A DNA stretch of 64,000 nucleotides from Elmis aenea (GCA_947652605.1 OX393578.1:1798001-1862000), one strand, 5' to 3'; numbered from the stretch's first letter, positions 24,606 to 36,593 are shown. Notes: generated from the letters alone by a model not told the origin. Numbers and translations are program-made.

Positions 24606-27600
24606 AGATTCTTCACAAAAGAGGAATGATTGTTTAACCAATTATCAAATTAAAAATCTATTGTAGTGAATCCAATTGAACTTGCATTTTCGTCATTTAC
24701 AAAACTTTTAATCTAATCTTTCAAGAACTACTTCGTTCATAAAATTGGGTTAAACAAACTACAAAACTGGTATAAGAACACGCAAAAAACTACTTTGTAT
24801 TAAAGCAAATAACTGTGTGGTTCAAAATAGCTTTTTTAAGCTATAATTATTTGTTAAAGATTATAATAAAGCTTACCTCAAGGCAGGCAAACGTTCAGCA
24901 TTGTCTAAAATTGGGGTGTCCATTTGATTCAATGAGCGCATTTTTTCGTGCAGGGATTTGGACAATTCACACACAGACGCGTACGGTGAATAAAAGAAAT
25001 TTCTCGATCGAATTAGAACCTTATTCGGTGCTTCTTGTTCGACTTACGAAATGTATGTAGGTTTACCAAGTAATGTTCTACAATAATGAATATATGGTTA
25101 TTGACTGAGGTAAACTTGGTCGGTGGTGTGGTAAAATAGTCCCACGTGAAACGATTGACGTTAGTTACTTTCAGTACGGCCCCCACCCGCATAAGATTCG
25201 AACACGGTCACTCTATTCTGAATTAACTATTCAATGGAATGCCACTTTAATCACTCGCTGCTGGATATAATTACTTTTTGAATGGAAAAAATAGAGCGCG
25301 CACGTTTCTCACGCTCAGCTAGTGACGACGAATAATTTTAATGTTATTTACTTTTCGTGATAATTCCTGAGGAACTCGATGTACAACAGAGTTTTTTTGA
25401 GCTCCATCGACGATGTCCATTAGGCACTTAACTTTGTGTAAATATTTGAGAAAATCGCAATTTCAACGTCTAAGATTTAAGCTTTAAAGAAATTGATTAC
25501 AGTTTGAACAAGAAACGAAAATTTAAGAACAAAACGCTGCTTATAAGAAGCCCAACTTCTTTGGTACTCTGTGGTTATTTCATTTATTAACGAAAGAGCA
25601 ATGATTTATTACCAAAAGTATGCACTTTTTTGTAGGAAATTCAGAACAATTCACAACATTTTTCTACCAATTTTCGTTTCTAAATTCTCATAGAAAAATA
25701 TTGTTTTTATTAATTGCAACTTCATTATTATTACACATATTAAAATAATTGATAATAGTATATTACATATATTACAGAGTTGTATGAAGCATATTACGCA
25801 CGAGTGAAAAAGTTACGAGTCCACGAGTGCGTAATTGCTTTACAACTCGTGTTATGTAGCTTACTTTTTCTAAGAACACATAATACCTACAATTATAACG
25901 GCTTTTTGGCTAATATACACATGTAATTGCGTTGTCTAGTCAATTTTGATGTAAGCCTACTTTGACAAGTGTGCGTTTCGCTTACCGTGCGTTAGGACTC
26001 TCTTACTATGCATGCAAGTACGGTACGAGTCATTTACAATAGTGGTCTTAGAAAAAGCTTTTTTATGCATTATCTAATGACATAAACGAACATTTTACTT
26101 TGTACTAAGTTTTAAGTTAAAACGTCAGCTTGTGTGGTTGATACAGTAGTGTTTGACATAAAAAAGACACACTCAAGTTTCCTTTATAACTTTAAAATTG
26201 GTTAAGTAAAAAAATGATCGTTTACATCAAAAGATTCTGCATCAAAATACATGAGAATCCCTAATTAAATATTTTGATGCCTGTAATAATAACGGAAAAA
26301 TTGACTGCCTATTAAAATAACCAAAGAATATCTTTTTGATAACAACTGTTAAATGGTTTGAAATTGGATATAGTGCTAATTTTTTTTTTATGTATGCTAA
26401 TTTTTGGCAATGAAACCATCCCTCTCTTTAATAATAAACGTGTTTCTCATGCAATTCCATCGTTTTTGTACCGCCCTGTACATCAACAAACGTGCAAATT
26501 AGCATATTAAATTAAAAGCCAACGATAACTCAATCTATAAAAGTTCAAACAACGTTAATAGACGTGTAAAATATTGTTTGATAAATATTCATGTGATAAA
26601 AATAGAAGCAGATATATCGTATAGATATGAGCTGTGTAAAATTTAGCTGTACCAGGTCTATCAACCGCTACTGACGTAGGCTTTGACGTTCGTTTTCAAG
26701 TAAGTTTATACCTAAGCACATTTTCTCAACTCGAGAAGGCCAAGTTCAATTGTGTTAGTATTTAAATATTAATTTTCCATTCAAATGTTCCGCTCTGGAA
26801 CTAAATTGTTTTGTTTGTTTCCACGGCATTCGGCAAAAATAAAACAGAAAAACCTTGTTGTGTTCAACATCTTGAAGAGAATCGAAGTTCATCGATTTTC
26901 TTAAAGTAATTCATTGATTTCGTTTGTTTGACGAAATCCGATCGATACGTGCACACACAAGCAATTGCGTCCGTTAAGTACTTAAAAGTAGTAAAAATGT
27001 GTCATTATCTAATTCACTTTAATGACCAGGTTTATTTTTATTTGCCCGTTGACGTCAATACAATTTTACCGGTGATGAATGGAATCTACTTCTTAATAAT
27101 TATCTTGGTTAATAATCGCATGTACAGGGTGTTCCAGTAATAACTTCTCAACCCTCTTACTTAGTCTTTGCACCTTTTTTCATATTTATGGAACATTTTA
27201 AAATCGCCTTACACCCGTGTGAGGGTAGACAGGCAACACGGATTAAGTAAGTACGTAATTTAAAGAATTTGAGAGCTAATAATCAATATTTAAGCTATAA
27301 ATAACGTGTGCATGAAGTCTTAGACCAATTACTTTAGTGCATAAAATTTTGCATGTATTCCCGAAGAAATGCAAAGAGTTGTCTTAATTTAATGCTACAC
27401 AAACCGAAGCATCCTTCAAGTTACAGAAATTAACACAGAACACTCCTCTTCTCTTCAAGTATCTCTTGTTATACACTTTTGTTCTAGTTTCTTACGGTAA
27501 CCCAATTACAAAGTACCAAGATAATCCTAATTGGAGTCGCTTTACAAATTGATTTTCTTCAATACTTCATTACCCTAAAATATTTCCACTCTAGTTAATA

Positions 27601-29368
27601 CTTTAGTAATATTGAAAGCAAGAAGTTGATTGTAAAACCAGACTTCGTGGATATGTTAAAACTTTGTATTAAACTTGTGGATAGAAAGGTTTATCTGCAA
27701 TATTACAACGAAATATTATTGTGAAATTTGATTTTCCGAATGTATAATCAAAAACAAGACCCATAAACGTAATTGCAAAAATTTACCAACTTGATTATCG
27801 TTATTTATGACAATTTTTTTTAAACGATTGAGATTATTTTGTCTTATATCAAGTTACTTAATCGGGTTTTTCTTTCTCAATTACTAATGCCGTTTATTTT
27901 TGTGTAATATTTTCTCGCCCCCTTGGAAGTTTGTTTATCGAGATAATTCAAATTTTTAGTTTAAAATTATGCCCATTGACGCATTTGACTACGTCAGTTA
28001 CTGAGAAACGATTTTTTGTAGGTGTCAACTAGTAAATGACAAACAAAATTTCAGTGCAAATTTCTAGAAAATTTAAAAAAACCCATAATAAGTTTACTAA
28101 AATGCTATTACCATTAGATTCATATATTTTTTTTTTATAAATGTGCCAAAAAAATACATGTTTTGATTGTATTATAATATCATTATGTTATCATGCGACT
28201 ATTACAAATCGCAAAATTTGAAAACCATACCCATATTTGCTTCCAATTGTTTCTGATTCAAGTCATTTTCGACTTGAAAGGATTGTATTTACAACCATTA
28301 GAATTATACATTATACAAGTTCCTTGGGTACAGATTTGGTTAAAATTGACAAAAAATCTAACAAACTCTTTCGAAAACTCATTAAGGTTCTTTGAAATAT
28401 CTATTCTAGGCTTGATATATTCGTTTTTGCCATAAATGGAATCATTTTCAAAACTGAGGCAGTTATACATTATTTTGTAAGTATTGGCACAAGACTATAG
28501 TGAATGAACTTAGGATATATTAAATCGTATATGAGAAAAGAGAGGAAAAAAAGTTCTGTCCATTCTGAAGAACCCTTTTTTCTCTTTCAACTAGAATAGG
28601 GTTTGATTCATTAATTTTTGGCGCTCAAAGAGAATTAAAGATCTTTAGAAATTACTTTCTAATACTGTTAAAATCAAAATAAATATTTGTACTCATAAGT
28701 TAATAAAATGAGAAAGTAATAAATGTTTTTTGCAAAATCAACGCTATAGCAAAACACGAAAAAATACACAAACTTTGTTCAACAATTTATTGCTTGATAA
28801 ATAAAATTACATCAAATTTAACAAACAGTTTAGCGTCTTTTATACCAAAATAATATTTCAATATAAAAGTAAAACAAAATAAAACAGTCAGCAACCAAGA
28901 CGGGGTAACAAATTAAATGCTTCGAAACTAAATGCTTACAGAAAAATGCGAAGTGTTCAACGAAAGACAAACTTTTTTAATTTATTAAAAGCTTCTTAAA
29001 AACTAATTTCGATCGCTATAAACAGCTTAAACTTTTAAAAGTACAATATTCTAAAACAGACATATCAAAAATGTGCAAAACAGTACGTGCTTTCAAAATA
29101 TTTCGTGTTTTTTCGCTATTATTTGTTAAATTTATGAAAGTGTGCGTTTAAAATAAATAAATAAAAATTAATATGACAGAGACGGTGCAATTAAAGTATA
29201 ACTTTTGGCAGAATAAATAAATATAATGGATTCACACACGTTTTCATGTACCTACAGACAGATTAAATTATACAGTCAGACGAGCTTTTTTGTGATAATC
29301 AGTATTTTTAAAACGATAATATACAAACACGACAACTCATTTGAAACATCCCTTATGATATTCAGTTA

Positions 29369-29374
29369 TTTATT
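29369..29374 (-). terminator. candidate poly(A) signal AATAAA for the coiled-coil exon
   Basis: TTTATT on plus, read as AATAAA on minus, about 82 bases beyond the stop codon at 29456-29458. It is the nearest canonical hexamer downstream of the last exon. Confidence 0.45.
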
Positions 29375-29455
29375 TGTTAATTTTGTTGTGCAGTGCCTGG
29401 CCGTTAAATAAAAAGTTTTTTTTTGTCTCTGCCTTAAAGAAATTTGTTTTTTTGC

Positions 29456-30100
29456 TTATTCTTCTTCTTCCTCCTCCTCTTCCACTGCTTCTTCCTCAGC
29501 TGCTGGTTCTTCTTGCTCGGGTGTTTGTGGTTCATCCACTAGAGGTTCTACTTCCAATTCTGGCTCGGCTGGTTCATCTTCCGGAACATCTTTGTCTAGT
29601 TCTTTGGCTTCAGCCTCTAAAGCGTCTAGCTCGGCTTGCTGTCTTAAAGCCTGCTCTGCTAGCTCAGCTTCTTGTCTTGCTAAATCCGCTAGTTCTGCTT
29701 CTTGTAAGGCTAGGTCCGCTTCTTGTTTCGCCAATTCAGCAAGCTCTGCTTCTTGTCTCGCTAATTCGGCCAGTTCTTTTTCTTGCCTCTCGAGTTCGTC
29801 TAATTCCGCCGCTTGTCTAGCCAACTCTGCCAGTTCCTTATCTTTTCTCGCTAATTCGGCTTCTTCTTGCTCTGCTCGTTCTTGTTCCGCAAGCTCGGCT
29901 TCTTGTCTTGCCAGTTCCGCCAGCTCCTCGGCTTGTCGTGCGAGTTCCCGTTCTTTTTCATCTTCAGCTTCACGGGCGATTTGCTCAAGTCGTAGAAGCT
30001 GCTGCCTTTCTTCTTCTGCTTTAGCTTCTTCATCTAGTCGTCTTTGTTCTTCTAAAAGTTCTCTTTCTTCTTCTTCGCGTCGCATTCTTTCTAATTCAGC
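29456..30100 (-). CDS. terminal exon: long charged alpha-helix with poly-Glu tail
   Basis: Enters in phase 0 after a TTTCAG acceptor and codes 214 residues to the stop. The first 150 or so residues are a continuous charged helix built from Leu/Ala/Arg/Gln/Glu repeats (LARQEAELAE-type units, ten to eleven residues long, repeated about ten times). The tail is acidic and Pro-rich (DVPEDEPAEPELEVEP) and ends in a run of Glu. Poly-Glu C-termini are known from insect troponin T, but this is not troponin T: its conserved TnT core is absent. It probably acts as a structural rod or single alpha-helix. Joined to 30184-30355, 30408-30612 and an upstream start, it closes an open frame. The opposite strand also stays open but is a shadow of the biased codons. 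Confidence 0.85.
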   Translation of the reverse strand, partial: AELERMRREEEERELLEEQRRLDEEAKAEEERQQLLRLEQIAREAEDEKERELARQAEELAELARQEAELAEQERAEQEEAELARKDKELAELARQAAELDELERQEKELAELARQEAELAELAKQEADLALQEAELADLARQEAELAEQALRQQAELDALEAEAKELDKDVPEDEPAEPELEVEPLVDEPQTPEQEEPAAEEEAVEEEEEEEE

Positions 30101-30183
30101 CTGAAATAATGTTCATCAGTTAATCAGAAGTTTTGTGGTAATAAATCGTAGCATTTTAACAAAAAAAAAGTTTTGCGCAGTAC

Positions 30184-30355
30184 CTGTTTAGCGAGTTCTT
30201 CTTGCCTGGCAAGTTCCGCACGCCTTTCAATTTCAGCCGCGCGTTCAGAGGCTGCTTGGGCCGCAAGTTCTTCTTGACGAGCAAGCTCTGCTTTTCTCGC
30301 TGATTCCTCTTTCTTAGCTTGAGCTTCATTTCTCGCCTCTTCCTCTTTTAAGGCT
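30184..30355 (-). CDS. internal exon of the coiled-coil protein
   Basis: 172 bases, TTGCAG acceptor, GTACTG donor, phase 2 in and phase 0 out. Codes about 57 residues of the same charged helix (EEEARNEAQAKKEES, AELARQEELA twice). It continues the frame of 30408-30612 and hands over in frame to the terminal exon. Confidence 0.85.
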
Positions 30356-30407
30356 CTGCAATAAAGTTAATGTTAATGCTCGTTTTTGTCAAGGTGTTGT
30401 TACTTAC

Positions 30408-30612
30408 TTCTCTTCGGCTATCCTTGCGTCTTCTTTCTGCTTCTTAAGCCTGGCGGCTTTATCGTCAACAACAACGGTGTCTTCTACTGCAGAAATTTTG
30501 GCAAGTCTGGCTGCCCGGGCTTCTCTCAATTCGCTAATTTCACTAGCCATGGGATCCGGTTCGGCCTTCTTACTTGAGAAAAGTCGGGATGGGCGGGAAG
30601 CAGAAAGAGGTG
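30408..30612 (-). CDS. internal exon: junction region and start of the coiled coil
   Basis: 205 bases, TTTCAG acceptor, GTAAGT donor; phase 1 in and phase 2 out. Codes about 68 residues: a basic Ser-rich stretch (PLSASRPSRLFSSKKAEP), then EISELREARAARLAKIS, DTVVVDDKAARLKKQKED. The phase-1 entry can follow three different exons: 36469-36593, 30663-30724 or 47425-47485. That makes it the hub where alternative N-termini join a common C-terminus. Confidence 0.85.
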
Positions 30613-30662
30613 CTGAAACATATAACAGACCATGAGCAAACATCTTGATAGTTTGGAACAAC

Positions 30663-30724
30663 CTTTTTCTTCTGCCATGCCTTCTGGTTTCCAGAACGCC
30701 GGTAATTGCAAAAATTCGGCGTTG
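30663..30724 (-). CDS. small exon, alternative entry to the coiled-coil part (or first coding exon)
   Basis: 62 bases, TTTCCAG acceptor, phase 2 in and phase 1 out, coding NAEFLQLPAFWKPEGMAEEK. It has exactly the same phases as exon 36469-36593, so each can replace the other but both cannot be used in series. The donor GTTGTT is weak and the following intron is only 50 bases. The internal ATG at 30678 (context GGCATGG) could be a start: from it, the frame runs 345 residues to the stop at 29456. Protein-like, but use as exon or start is unproven. Confidence 0.55.
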
Positions 30725-30845
30725 CTGGAAACCAGAAAAACGATCTGTTAGTAAGCGTGAGCTTAAATATAATTATAACTTGTTTAATTTTGTTCGTTTT
30801 TAGTGCTTTTTTCAAGCAAAAGTTTAAAATTTGAGAGGCACTTAC

Positions 30846-30955
30846 ATCTTTCGAAGTGTCTGCAACAGTTCCTTGGTTCTTCGTCGATTTAAAAAACAAG
30901 TTTAAATATTCTTGTTGTTTAGATTTCTTATTTAGTTCTTCTTTTTGTATGCTTA
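30846..30955 (-). other. candidate leader exon before the 30.7 kb exon
   Basis: Ends at a perfect GTAAGT donor (GAT at 30846). One frame reads YLNLFFKSTKNQGTVADTSKD, which is protein-like, and a branch-point-like GCTAAC lies upstream. However, that frame exits in phase 0, while the next exon needs phase 2. It is therefore more easily explained as a 5' untranslated exon used with the ATG at 30678. Confidence 0.3.
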
Positions 30956-33579
30956 TTTAATGTTAGCAAAAAATCACACTGTTTCTCAGAAAAATACAAA
31001 AATAACTTATCTTTAAAAAAAAAACATCATGCCCAAAAACCTGTGCTAAATAGAAGTGTTTTACTCTCATACTATCGTCTACACATAGTATTTTAATTGG
31101 ATTAAAAGGAAAAGGAGAAACTTAGATAAAATACAGAGAAAGGATTGAGAAGAATTCTTTAAAAAAATTAAAGAACCGTCTTTAAAATATTTGACAAAAA
31201 AGAAAATAAGGTACAAGGACAAATTATTAAGTAGTTTATCTAGCGATGAAAACCCTTGTAAAATTGAATTTAAATTGAACGACTTATAGAATTTTTATCA
31301 CGATTTAACTCTTGTTAAAATGAATTAAACAATCTCGAATTAGATATGCTATAAAATTTTTGATAACACAGGACTTAAACATATACACAAACACATCATT
31401 TTGGTTTAGCCCTACGTCTTTTTTCATAGCTAGGAAAATCACTTATAAATTGCCCTCGAAGAAGCTTAGATAGAGAATCAAAGGAAATTATTTAAGGATT
31501 ACTGCAGAATAAAAGAGTTTCCTAAGAAAATAAATCATTTATTATTAATCACAACAAATTCTTGAATGAATGTGCACATACCACGTTCAGAACAAAGAAA
31601 ATATAGCGAGCTATATTTTTTTAAAGATATATAGGCTCAGCAGAGGAGGACTAAAATTTTTTTTTCAATCTACTTTATGCTTCATAAAAAAAGTGGTAGT
31701 TTCTTGATGTTAAACAACAAAACACAAACCCGTTAAACAAATCACCTTTTTTATGAAGCCAAATGATTGCATTATCCTCAACGCTTTGTGTATTTGTATT
31801 AAAAACAGTTTAACCATTACGGCATTGTTATCAACAAATAAGTATTAATAGAAAAATATGTTATCTCTTAAGTGAGTTTGCAAAAACGATTTTTCAGCTA
31901 CTACTTTTAAAACTATCGTCTAAAGTAATAAGTATTCAAAGGAAGAAGTTATTAGTCACTAATATTTTTTTTAAATGTTTTATAAGTTATGTTTTTATTC
32001 ATTATTTAGTTAATATATCGTTTAATAATAAATTTAAGTAGGTAATTATTATTAAGTATATTCAAACATTCAACACCTGAAGTAGGTAAGTTTTATCATA
32101 AGCAGAAGAAGTTAGTCGCATTTTCTGTTAATTTAACATCTCCTAAGTTTACTATATATTTTTTAAAGCTAAATTACTATTAATAATTAATCTGCTGCAA
32201 TAAGAGAGTTATATTAAGACGTCTGAACATGGTATGTAACAAAAACCTTGCCCAGATTAACTGTAAAATCCATTAAAAACATACTTTGAACGAATGCGAA
32301 GAGATTTTCAAAATTCAAATTATTAAAAAAAGCAAAAGGCAGTGTCGTTATAAATAGGTTGATAGGTTTCGATAAGGAAATAAAATATTCGTTTATATAG
32401 TGAAAGTGTTTCGTTATAAGATAATGAAGTCGCAAGCATTATGCAGCAGTAATTTCAGGTTGTTGGATTTCTTCTATTTTTTCTGGAAGGAAAACCATGA
32501 ACATAATAAGACACGTTTGTTAGACACAAAAACATGATAGGATACTAAAATGTTGTGTCAATGAAAAGTTTAATGCGAAAAGCTGCTTGATTGTTATGAA
32601 AATTATTGATGAGAGTACACGAATGGAATGAAAATAAAACATAATCTATTAATTATCTAGGGTATTGTTTTAAATATCAAAAAGAGATAATATCCTTTTA
32701 GTTTAAACGCAGTCATTTTAATTACTTCCATGTTACCTATTATGACCTATTTTTATTATTTTTATGCCCTCAAAAAGTTATAGTGATTATTTTTATAATT
32801 AGTAGTAATGAAAGCAATATTTTAGATGCTGTTGAATTAACAATAGCAATGAAACGGTCATAACACGCTTTTTTAAGTGCAGTATATTGTTTAAATTATT
32901 ATTTATGGTACAATTTGCACATGTATAGCAATCTTTGTAGATTTTGAATGTATTTTGCTTAAAAATAGTTTAATTTTGAAGTTAATTTAACGTTTATGAA
33001 TACAGATAAATAATTTGGTGTTAATATCACAGTATTTGTTTCAATTATGACGTCCATATGTATATTTTAGCAAGACAAGTTGAGATTTCAACAAAACTGA
33101 ATTGTATTTCTATTAAATGCAGACGGTACCTTTTTATTTTGTGGTTTATTACGCGCTTTATGTATTTGTTAATACCTATAAACAGCTCGCAGATGAAATT
33201 TGCGACAAATATGTTTTATATTATCCTCAAAATGTGTGCATGAATTATTGTTTACAGGTCTGTAGAATTATTTAGTTGAGAAAAAACAGATTTCGCCAAA
33301 TATTATCGTACATTTTAAATGATGATGAACTGAAAAAGTGCTAATAAGCTGATCATATTGCATAATGGTACGAAATTTCATGGTTTTTGGCATTAAAAGC
33401 ACATGAATGAGTATTTTTTTCACTCGAAATCTGAAAACGCAGGTTTAATATCTAATATTTTCAAACGAACAGATAGATTCAAAGACGTGATAGATTCAAT
33501 TGTGTTCAAAACGGTCAAGATCCGTGTAGGACGTAAGGAAGTCCTTGAAACTTTTTCCCAAACTAGGCTTGCATGAAAA
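30956..33579. other. intron or intergenic DNA, no exon seen
   Basis: AT-rich; short frames only. It separates the 30.9 kb candidate leader from the mariner relic. Confidence 0.4.
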
Positions 33580-34049
33580 GAAAGTTAATATTATTGTTTG
33601 GTGGACAACCGAGGGTTTTATTCACCAGAAGTTTTTACAATCAAGCCAGACCATTCATTCGGATATTGTACTGCTTAGATATGCAACTGGTTCATGAAAA
33701 GTTAATAAAAAGACAAAGCTACATGGTCAAAAGATCCGGAATAGTTGTGTTGCATGACAATTCACGTCCCTTGTAGGATGAAAGACTGTTAATAAGAATA
33801 AGGAGCTTAAATATGAGATTCTTGACCATTTTCCCCATTCTATGGAATTAGCTACAACAGATGTAAATTTCTTTAGGTATCTAAATTACTTAATGACAAA
33901 TAAACGCTTTCAGAATCTAGAGCAATTCTAAAGTGCCTTCGATGTGTTTATAAACTCCCATTTATTGATTTTTTTTAAAGGTTTGTCCATATATGGTTCC
34001 AGAACATTGGCAAAAATGTATTGAAGTCAATGAAGATTATTTTGATTAA
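33580..34049 (+). mobile_element. decayed mariner-family transposase (C-terminal half)
   Basis: Translation across several frames gives the mariner order: a piece with WTTEGF and SQTIHSD-like text, VVLHDNSRPL (the catalytic-domain LLHDNARPH motif), then KYEILDHFPHS and TTDVNFFRYL (the P-Y-S-P-D-L...D-Y motif, degraded), KRFQNLEQF, and finally a tail matching WQKCI...DYFD followed by TAA at 34047-34049. Frameshifts and stops make it inactive. Terminal inverted repeats were not located. It lies antisense within the large minus-strand gene. Confidence 0.75.
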
Positions 34050-34432
34050 TAATCCTACCTTCGATTGAACTATTAAATTATTTAAATTGAAAAGTTCTGC
34101 TTCTCACATCAGTTGCTAAAATCCAGAATTTGTTGGTTTTGGAGTTCAGTCAATGCTCATATATGTCCACAAATAAATGAAAAACATATTTCGTATATTC
34201 TCATTATTTTTCTCCTTTCATGTTATCAAGTGAATTGTATTGACTGTTTGTGTTTTGACCTTAGAATTTGTTTCCAACGTAGCGTAAACGATACAGAATC
34301 GGAGCAGATTAAAATCGATTTTGTCCATTCAAGGCAAAACGCTGACAAAAATCGAACGGTATTCCAGAAACCCCCAAAAATTATTTTATTACTCCGTTGA
34401 ATCCTTCACGTCTACCGATATTAGATAAATTG

Positions 34433-34438
34433 TTTATT
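34433..34438 (-). terminator. candidate poly(A) signal AATAAA for the 34.5 kb terminal exon
   Basis: TTTATT on plus is AATAAA on minus, 45 bases past the TAG at 34484-34486. The spacing is right for a short 3' UTR and supports this exon as a transcript end. Confidence 0.5.
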
Positions 34439-34483
34439 TTCGTTTTCAGATTTCGAACACGTGATACATTTCTGATCCTACTT

Positions 34484-34653
34484 CTATTCTGTACCTGAGG
34501 GTTGGAGTTGAGCCCTGTCATCGCGAAACTTTTTAATGTAGTAGCTCAACAATTGAATATCGCTCTTGACGGGATCCTCATAGTATGTGAGGTGGGGTCG
34601 TCGGCCCCAGGCTCTTTCTCCGGCGTAAGACACGGACGCTAGATGCCCAGGTC
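34484..34653 (-). CDS. alternative terminal exon (SYAGERAWGRRP / TYYEDPVK)
   Basis: 170 bases from an acceptor in TCAATTTAG, phase 1 in, coding 55 residues and TAG. It contains PGHLASVSYAGERAWGRRP, LTYYEDPVKSDI, SYYIKKFRDD. TYY-E/D-x-V-K/R recalls TYYTEPVRKYI at the end of exon 36469-36593. Joined to the exon with ATG 47485 it gives a 76-residue protein; after 36469-36593 it gives another C-terminus. An upstream acceptor (ATTTATCCGAG, phase 2) is also possible. GC content is well above the flanks. Confidence 0.65.
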
Positions 34654-34711
34654 CTAAATTGACGCTCGGATAAATATTTTGATCACGCGTTATGCGTTGA
34701 TAAGGTCATTG

Positions 34712-34867
34712 CTAAGCCCGGAACAGTTGCAAGGCCAGCGCAATCGTCCTTTCACAGTGCACAGGCAATAGCACAAAGAACAAGGTCAATGCCAAAGCTA
34801 ATATTGATCGAGCGCGCCACTCGGCCAACAGCTGGAAAATTGTGTTAAAATCCGTGGAGATGCTCAT
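34712..34867 (-). CDS. candidate 51-residue small ORF with one hydrophobic segment
   Basis: ATG in AAAATGA context at 34867, stop TAG at 34712. A central SILALALTLFFVLLP could be a membrane segment, followed by VHCERTIALALQLFRA. It lies just upstream of the 34.5 kb exon in GC-richer DNA. No known family recognised; it does not match sarcolamban-type peptides closely. It could instead be part of an untranslated leader. Confidence 0.3.
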   Translation of the reverse strand: MSISTDFNTIFQLLAEWRARSILALALTLFFVLLPVHCERTIALALQLFRA

Positions 34868-34953
34868 TTTAAAACCTGATGTTAACAGTCTGTTATTGTT
34901 ACTTAAGCAGATTGTGTTAGAGTGATGCAAAGTGGTTTAAAAATTTAAAGAAA

Positions 34954-36468
34954 GTGCATAGAGATCAAAGTTAAGGTCTGCTCAAAGCTTGCCTTATTCC
35001 TAGTGTCCCGTTCAAGGATAAAATTCATATTACAACAACTAAGCAAGTAAAGAAAGTTTACTAAAGAGTCTCCCATATTATAAATCGATCATTATACGAT
35101 TCGCGAAAAAAGAATCAACAATTAACAGTTCTGTCGTATCGAGGGGCATTTTAAAATGGCACAAAACTTAAAAAAAAAACAATAATTTAAACTATAGTCC
35201 AACAAATTTGTCGCTAAAACTATCGTTTCAAAAAACAAATCCTAAAATAATCGAGCAATGTATACTTCAATAGAGGTCAAAAATGGGTGTAAATAAAAAT
35301 GTAGCTACAAAATTGGTGCAGAACTCATAAAAAATTAAAAATGTGTCATATCGCCTGTTTTAGTTATTCCTGTATTAAGGAAAAAATTCTGGCCTGTGCA
35401 TACAAAAACTACGCGACAGTGAAAGGGTTAAGTCGAAATTCTTAGCCTATTTACAAGCCACGTTTGTTTCGTGGTATTATATGACCACAAAGTCGCCCGT
35501 TGTGAATTTTCATTGTCCTGCCAAGCGCATAAACGACTCAATATGCAAAAGGTTCAAACATTCGAGGGTGGAACAGTGAACATATTAACGTAATAAATTT
35601 GTTGATATGTAATACTGTACCTATAGCTTCATGTAGATGTTCTATATAAGCGTTGAGTACTGTGTTAGTCTGACCTCTTCGTATACCTATATATCAGAAT
35701 TATTGTGCTATATATCACTAAAAAGAAATAGACTAAAGTGCAGGAAAGTAATTAAAGCATGTACATACGTCTACAATTAAGACACGACGGATATTGTTAA
35801 ATGAAAAGCAGCCAATTAGTAACAACAACAAGAAATACCATAAAATCGATTTATATTAAGTTAAAGTGCAATGGAAAATTCAAAATATGAAGTCTTACAG
35901 AACTAATAACAATTATTTGCTAATTAAGTACGCTCTGCTATTAAATTATTCATCAAATAATGCTTGAATTTATTATTTATCACAAGTTTGTTAATTATTA
36001 GTTTTTGCACTAGATGGTAAAACGCATTTAATTAAGAATTGATCAAATTTCACTTGTGTGCAATCAATTTCCTAAAACTCTTGAGCAAGTTGCCCAATTT
36101 TTGTTCTCAAACAGTTATTAGTTCTGTAAGAAGTATCTGTATATTTGTTTTATTTATTTTAAGGCCGAGAAACCGAGAACATTGCAAAAAGTACAAACGA
36201 ACAATTACTGAACATTTGTGGCCTTTTGTCTAATAAAAGCTTCCGGAATTTAAGAAGAAAATCGGTCTTAAACTCTGAAACTTCCAGATTAAAAACTTTT
36301 TATCTGCTAACTGATAATTCTCATGCTCGGTTAGAAGTTTCCGTTGTAATAAATTTCGTCTTTTTTTGAGGTACTCGACGGTAAATTTCGTAATCTCTTT
36401 GCAATCACTGTTAAAATTGACATTATCTTAACGGTGCAAGTTGGACTGTAATGATTTAGGGCACTTAC
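34954..36468. other. intron, no exon recognised
   Basis: A GC-richer island at about 35400-35560 has no sustained frame. A plus-strand TATATAAG lies at 35645-35652 without an obvious transcript. Confidence 0.4.
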
Positions 36469-36593
36469 CAATGTATTTTCTTACTGGTTCAGTGTAATAA
36501 GTTGTATACTGTGATTTGGTTGGAGACACGTTTAACATCCTGTAAATGTAATTGTCGGAGGTTATTTTTGAAGGATAATAAGGATCCCAGTAT
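36469..36593 (-). CDS. internal connector exon (YWDPYYPS...TYYTEPVRKYI)
   Basis: 125 bases, CTTTTAG acceptor, GTAAGT donor, phase 2 in and phase 1 out. Codes YWDPYYPSKITSDNYIYRML, then NVSPTKSQYTTYYTEPVRKYI. The phase-2 entry fits exon 38081-38196 (AG+A makes Arg), and the phase-1 exit fits 30408-30612 or 34484-34653. Tyrosine-rich like the exons upstream, so it probably belongs to the same protein. Confidence 0.8.

Larger units (their letters stand above)
17860..29368. other. long intergenic or intronic stretch, mostly featureless
   Basis: About 11.5 kb with no secure gene. Noted inside: a GC-richer open frame on minus at 18351-18461; a CAGGGTGTTTT element end at 18595; a GGTTCGAATC (tRNA B-box-like) at about 20217; palindromic repeats at 24.1 and 24.5 kb; a CACGAGTG repeat at 25798-25860; a GC-richer patch at 25130-25340; a CAGGGTGTTCC end at 27125. 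If the 17 kb exons belong to the upstream muscle-type gene, this is one giant intron. Confidence 0.4.

Noticed and set aside
25798..25860. CRISPR-like or regulatory array of CACGAGTG repeats
   Set aside because: Only a few irregular copies with no regular spacing; better explained as a dispersed eukaryotic repeat also seen near 6.35 kb.
29456..30100. Troponin T, because of the poly-Glu C-terminus
   Set aside because: The conserved TnT tropomyosin- and troponin-binding core is not present in any joined exon.
29374..30104. Leu/Pro-rich and Ser/Ala-rich plus-strand frames
   Set aside because: They are antisense shadows of the GAA/CTT-biased coiled-coil exon; their composition is forced by the real frame.
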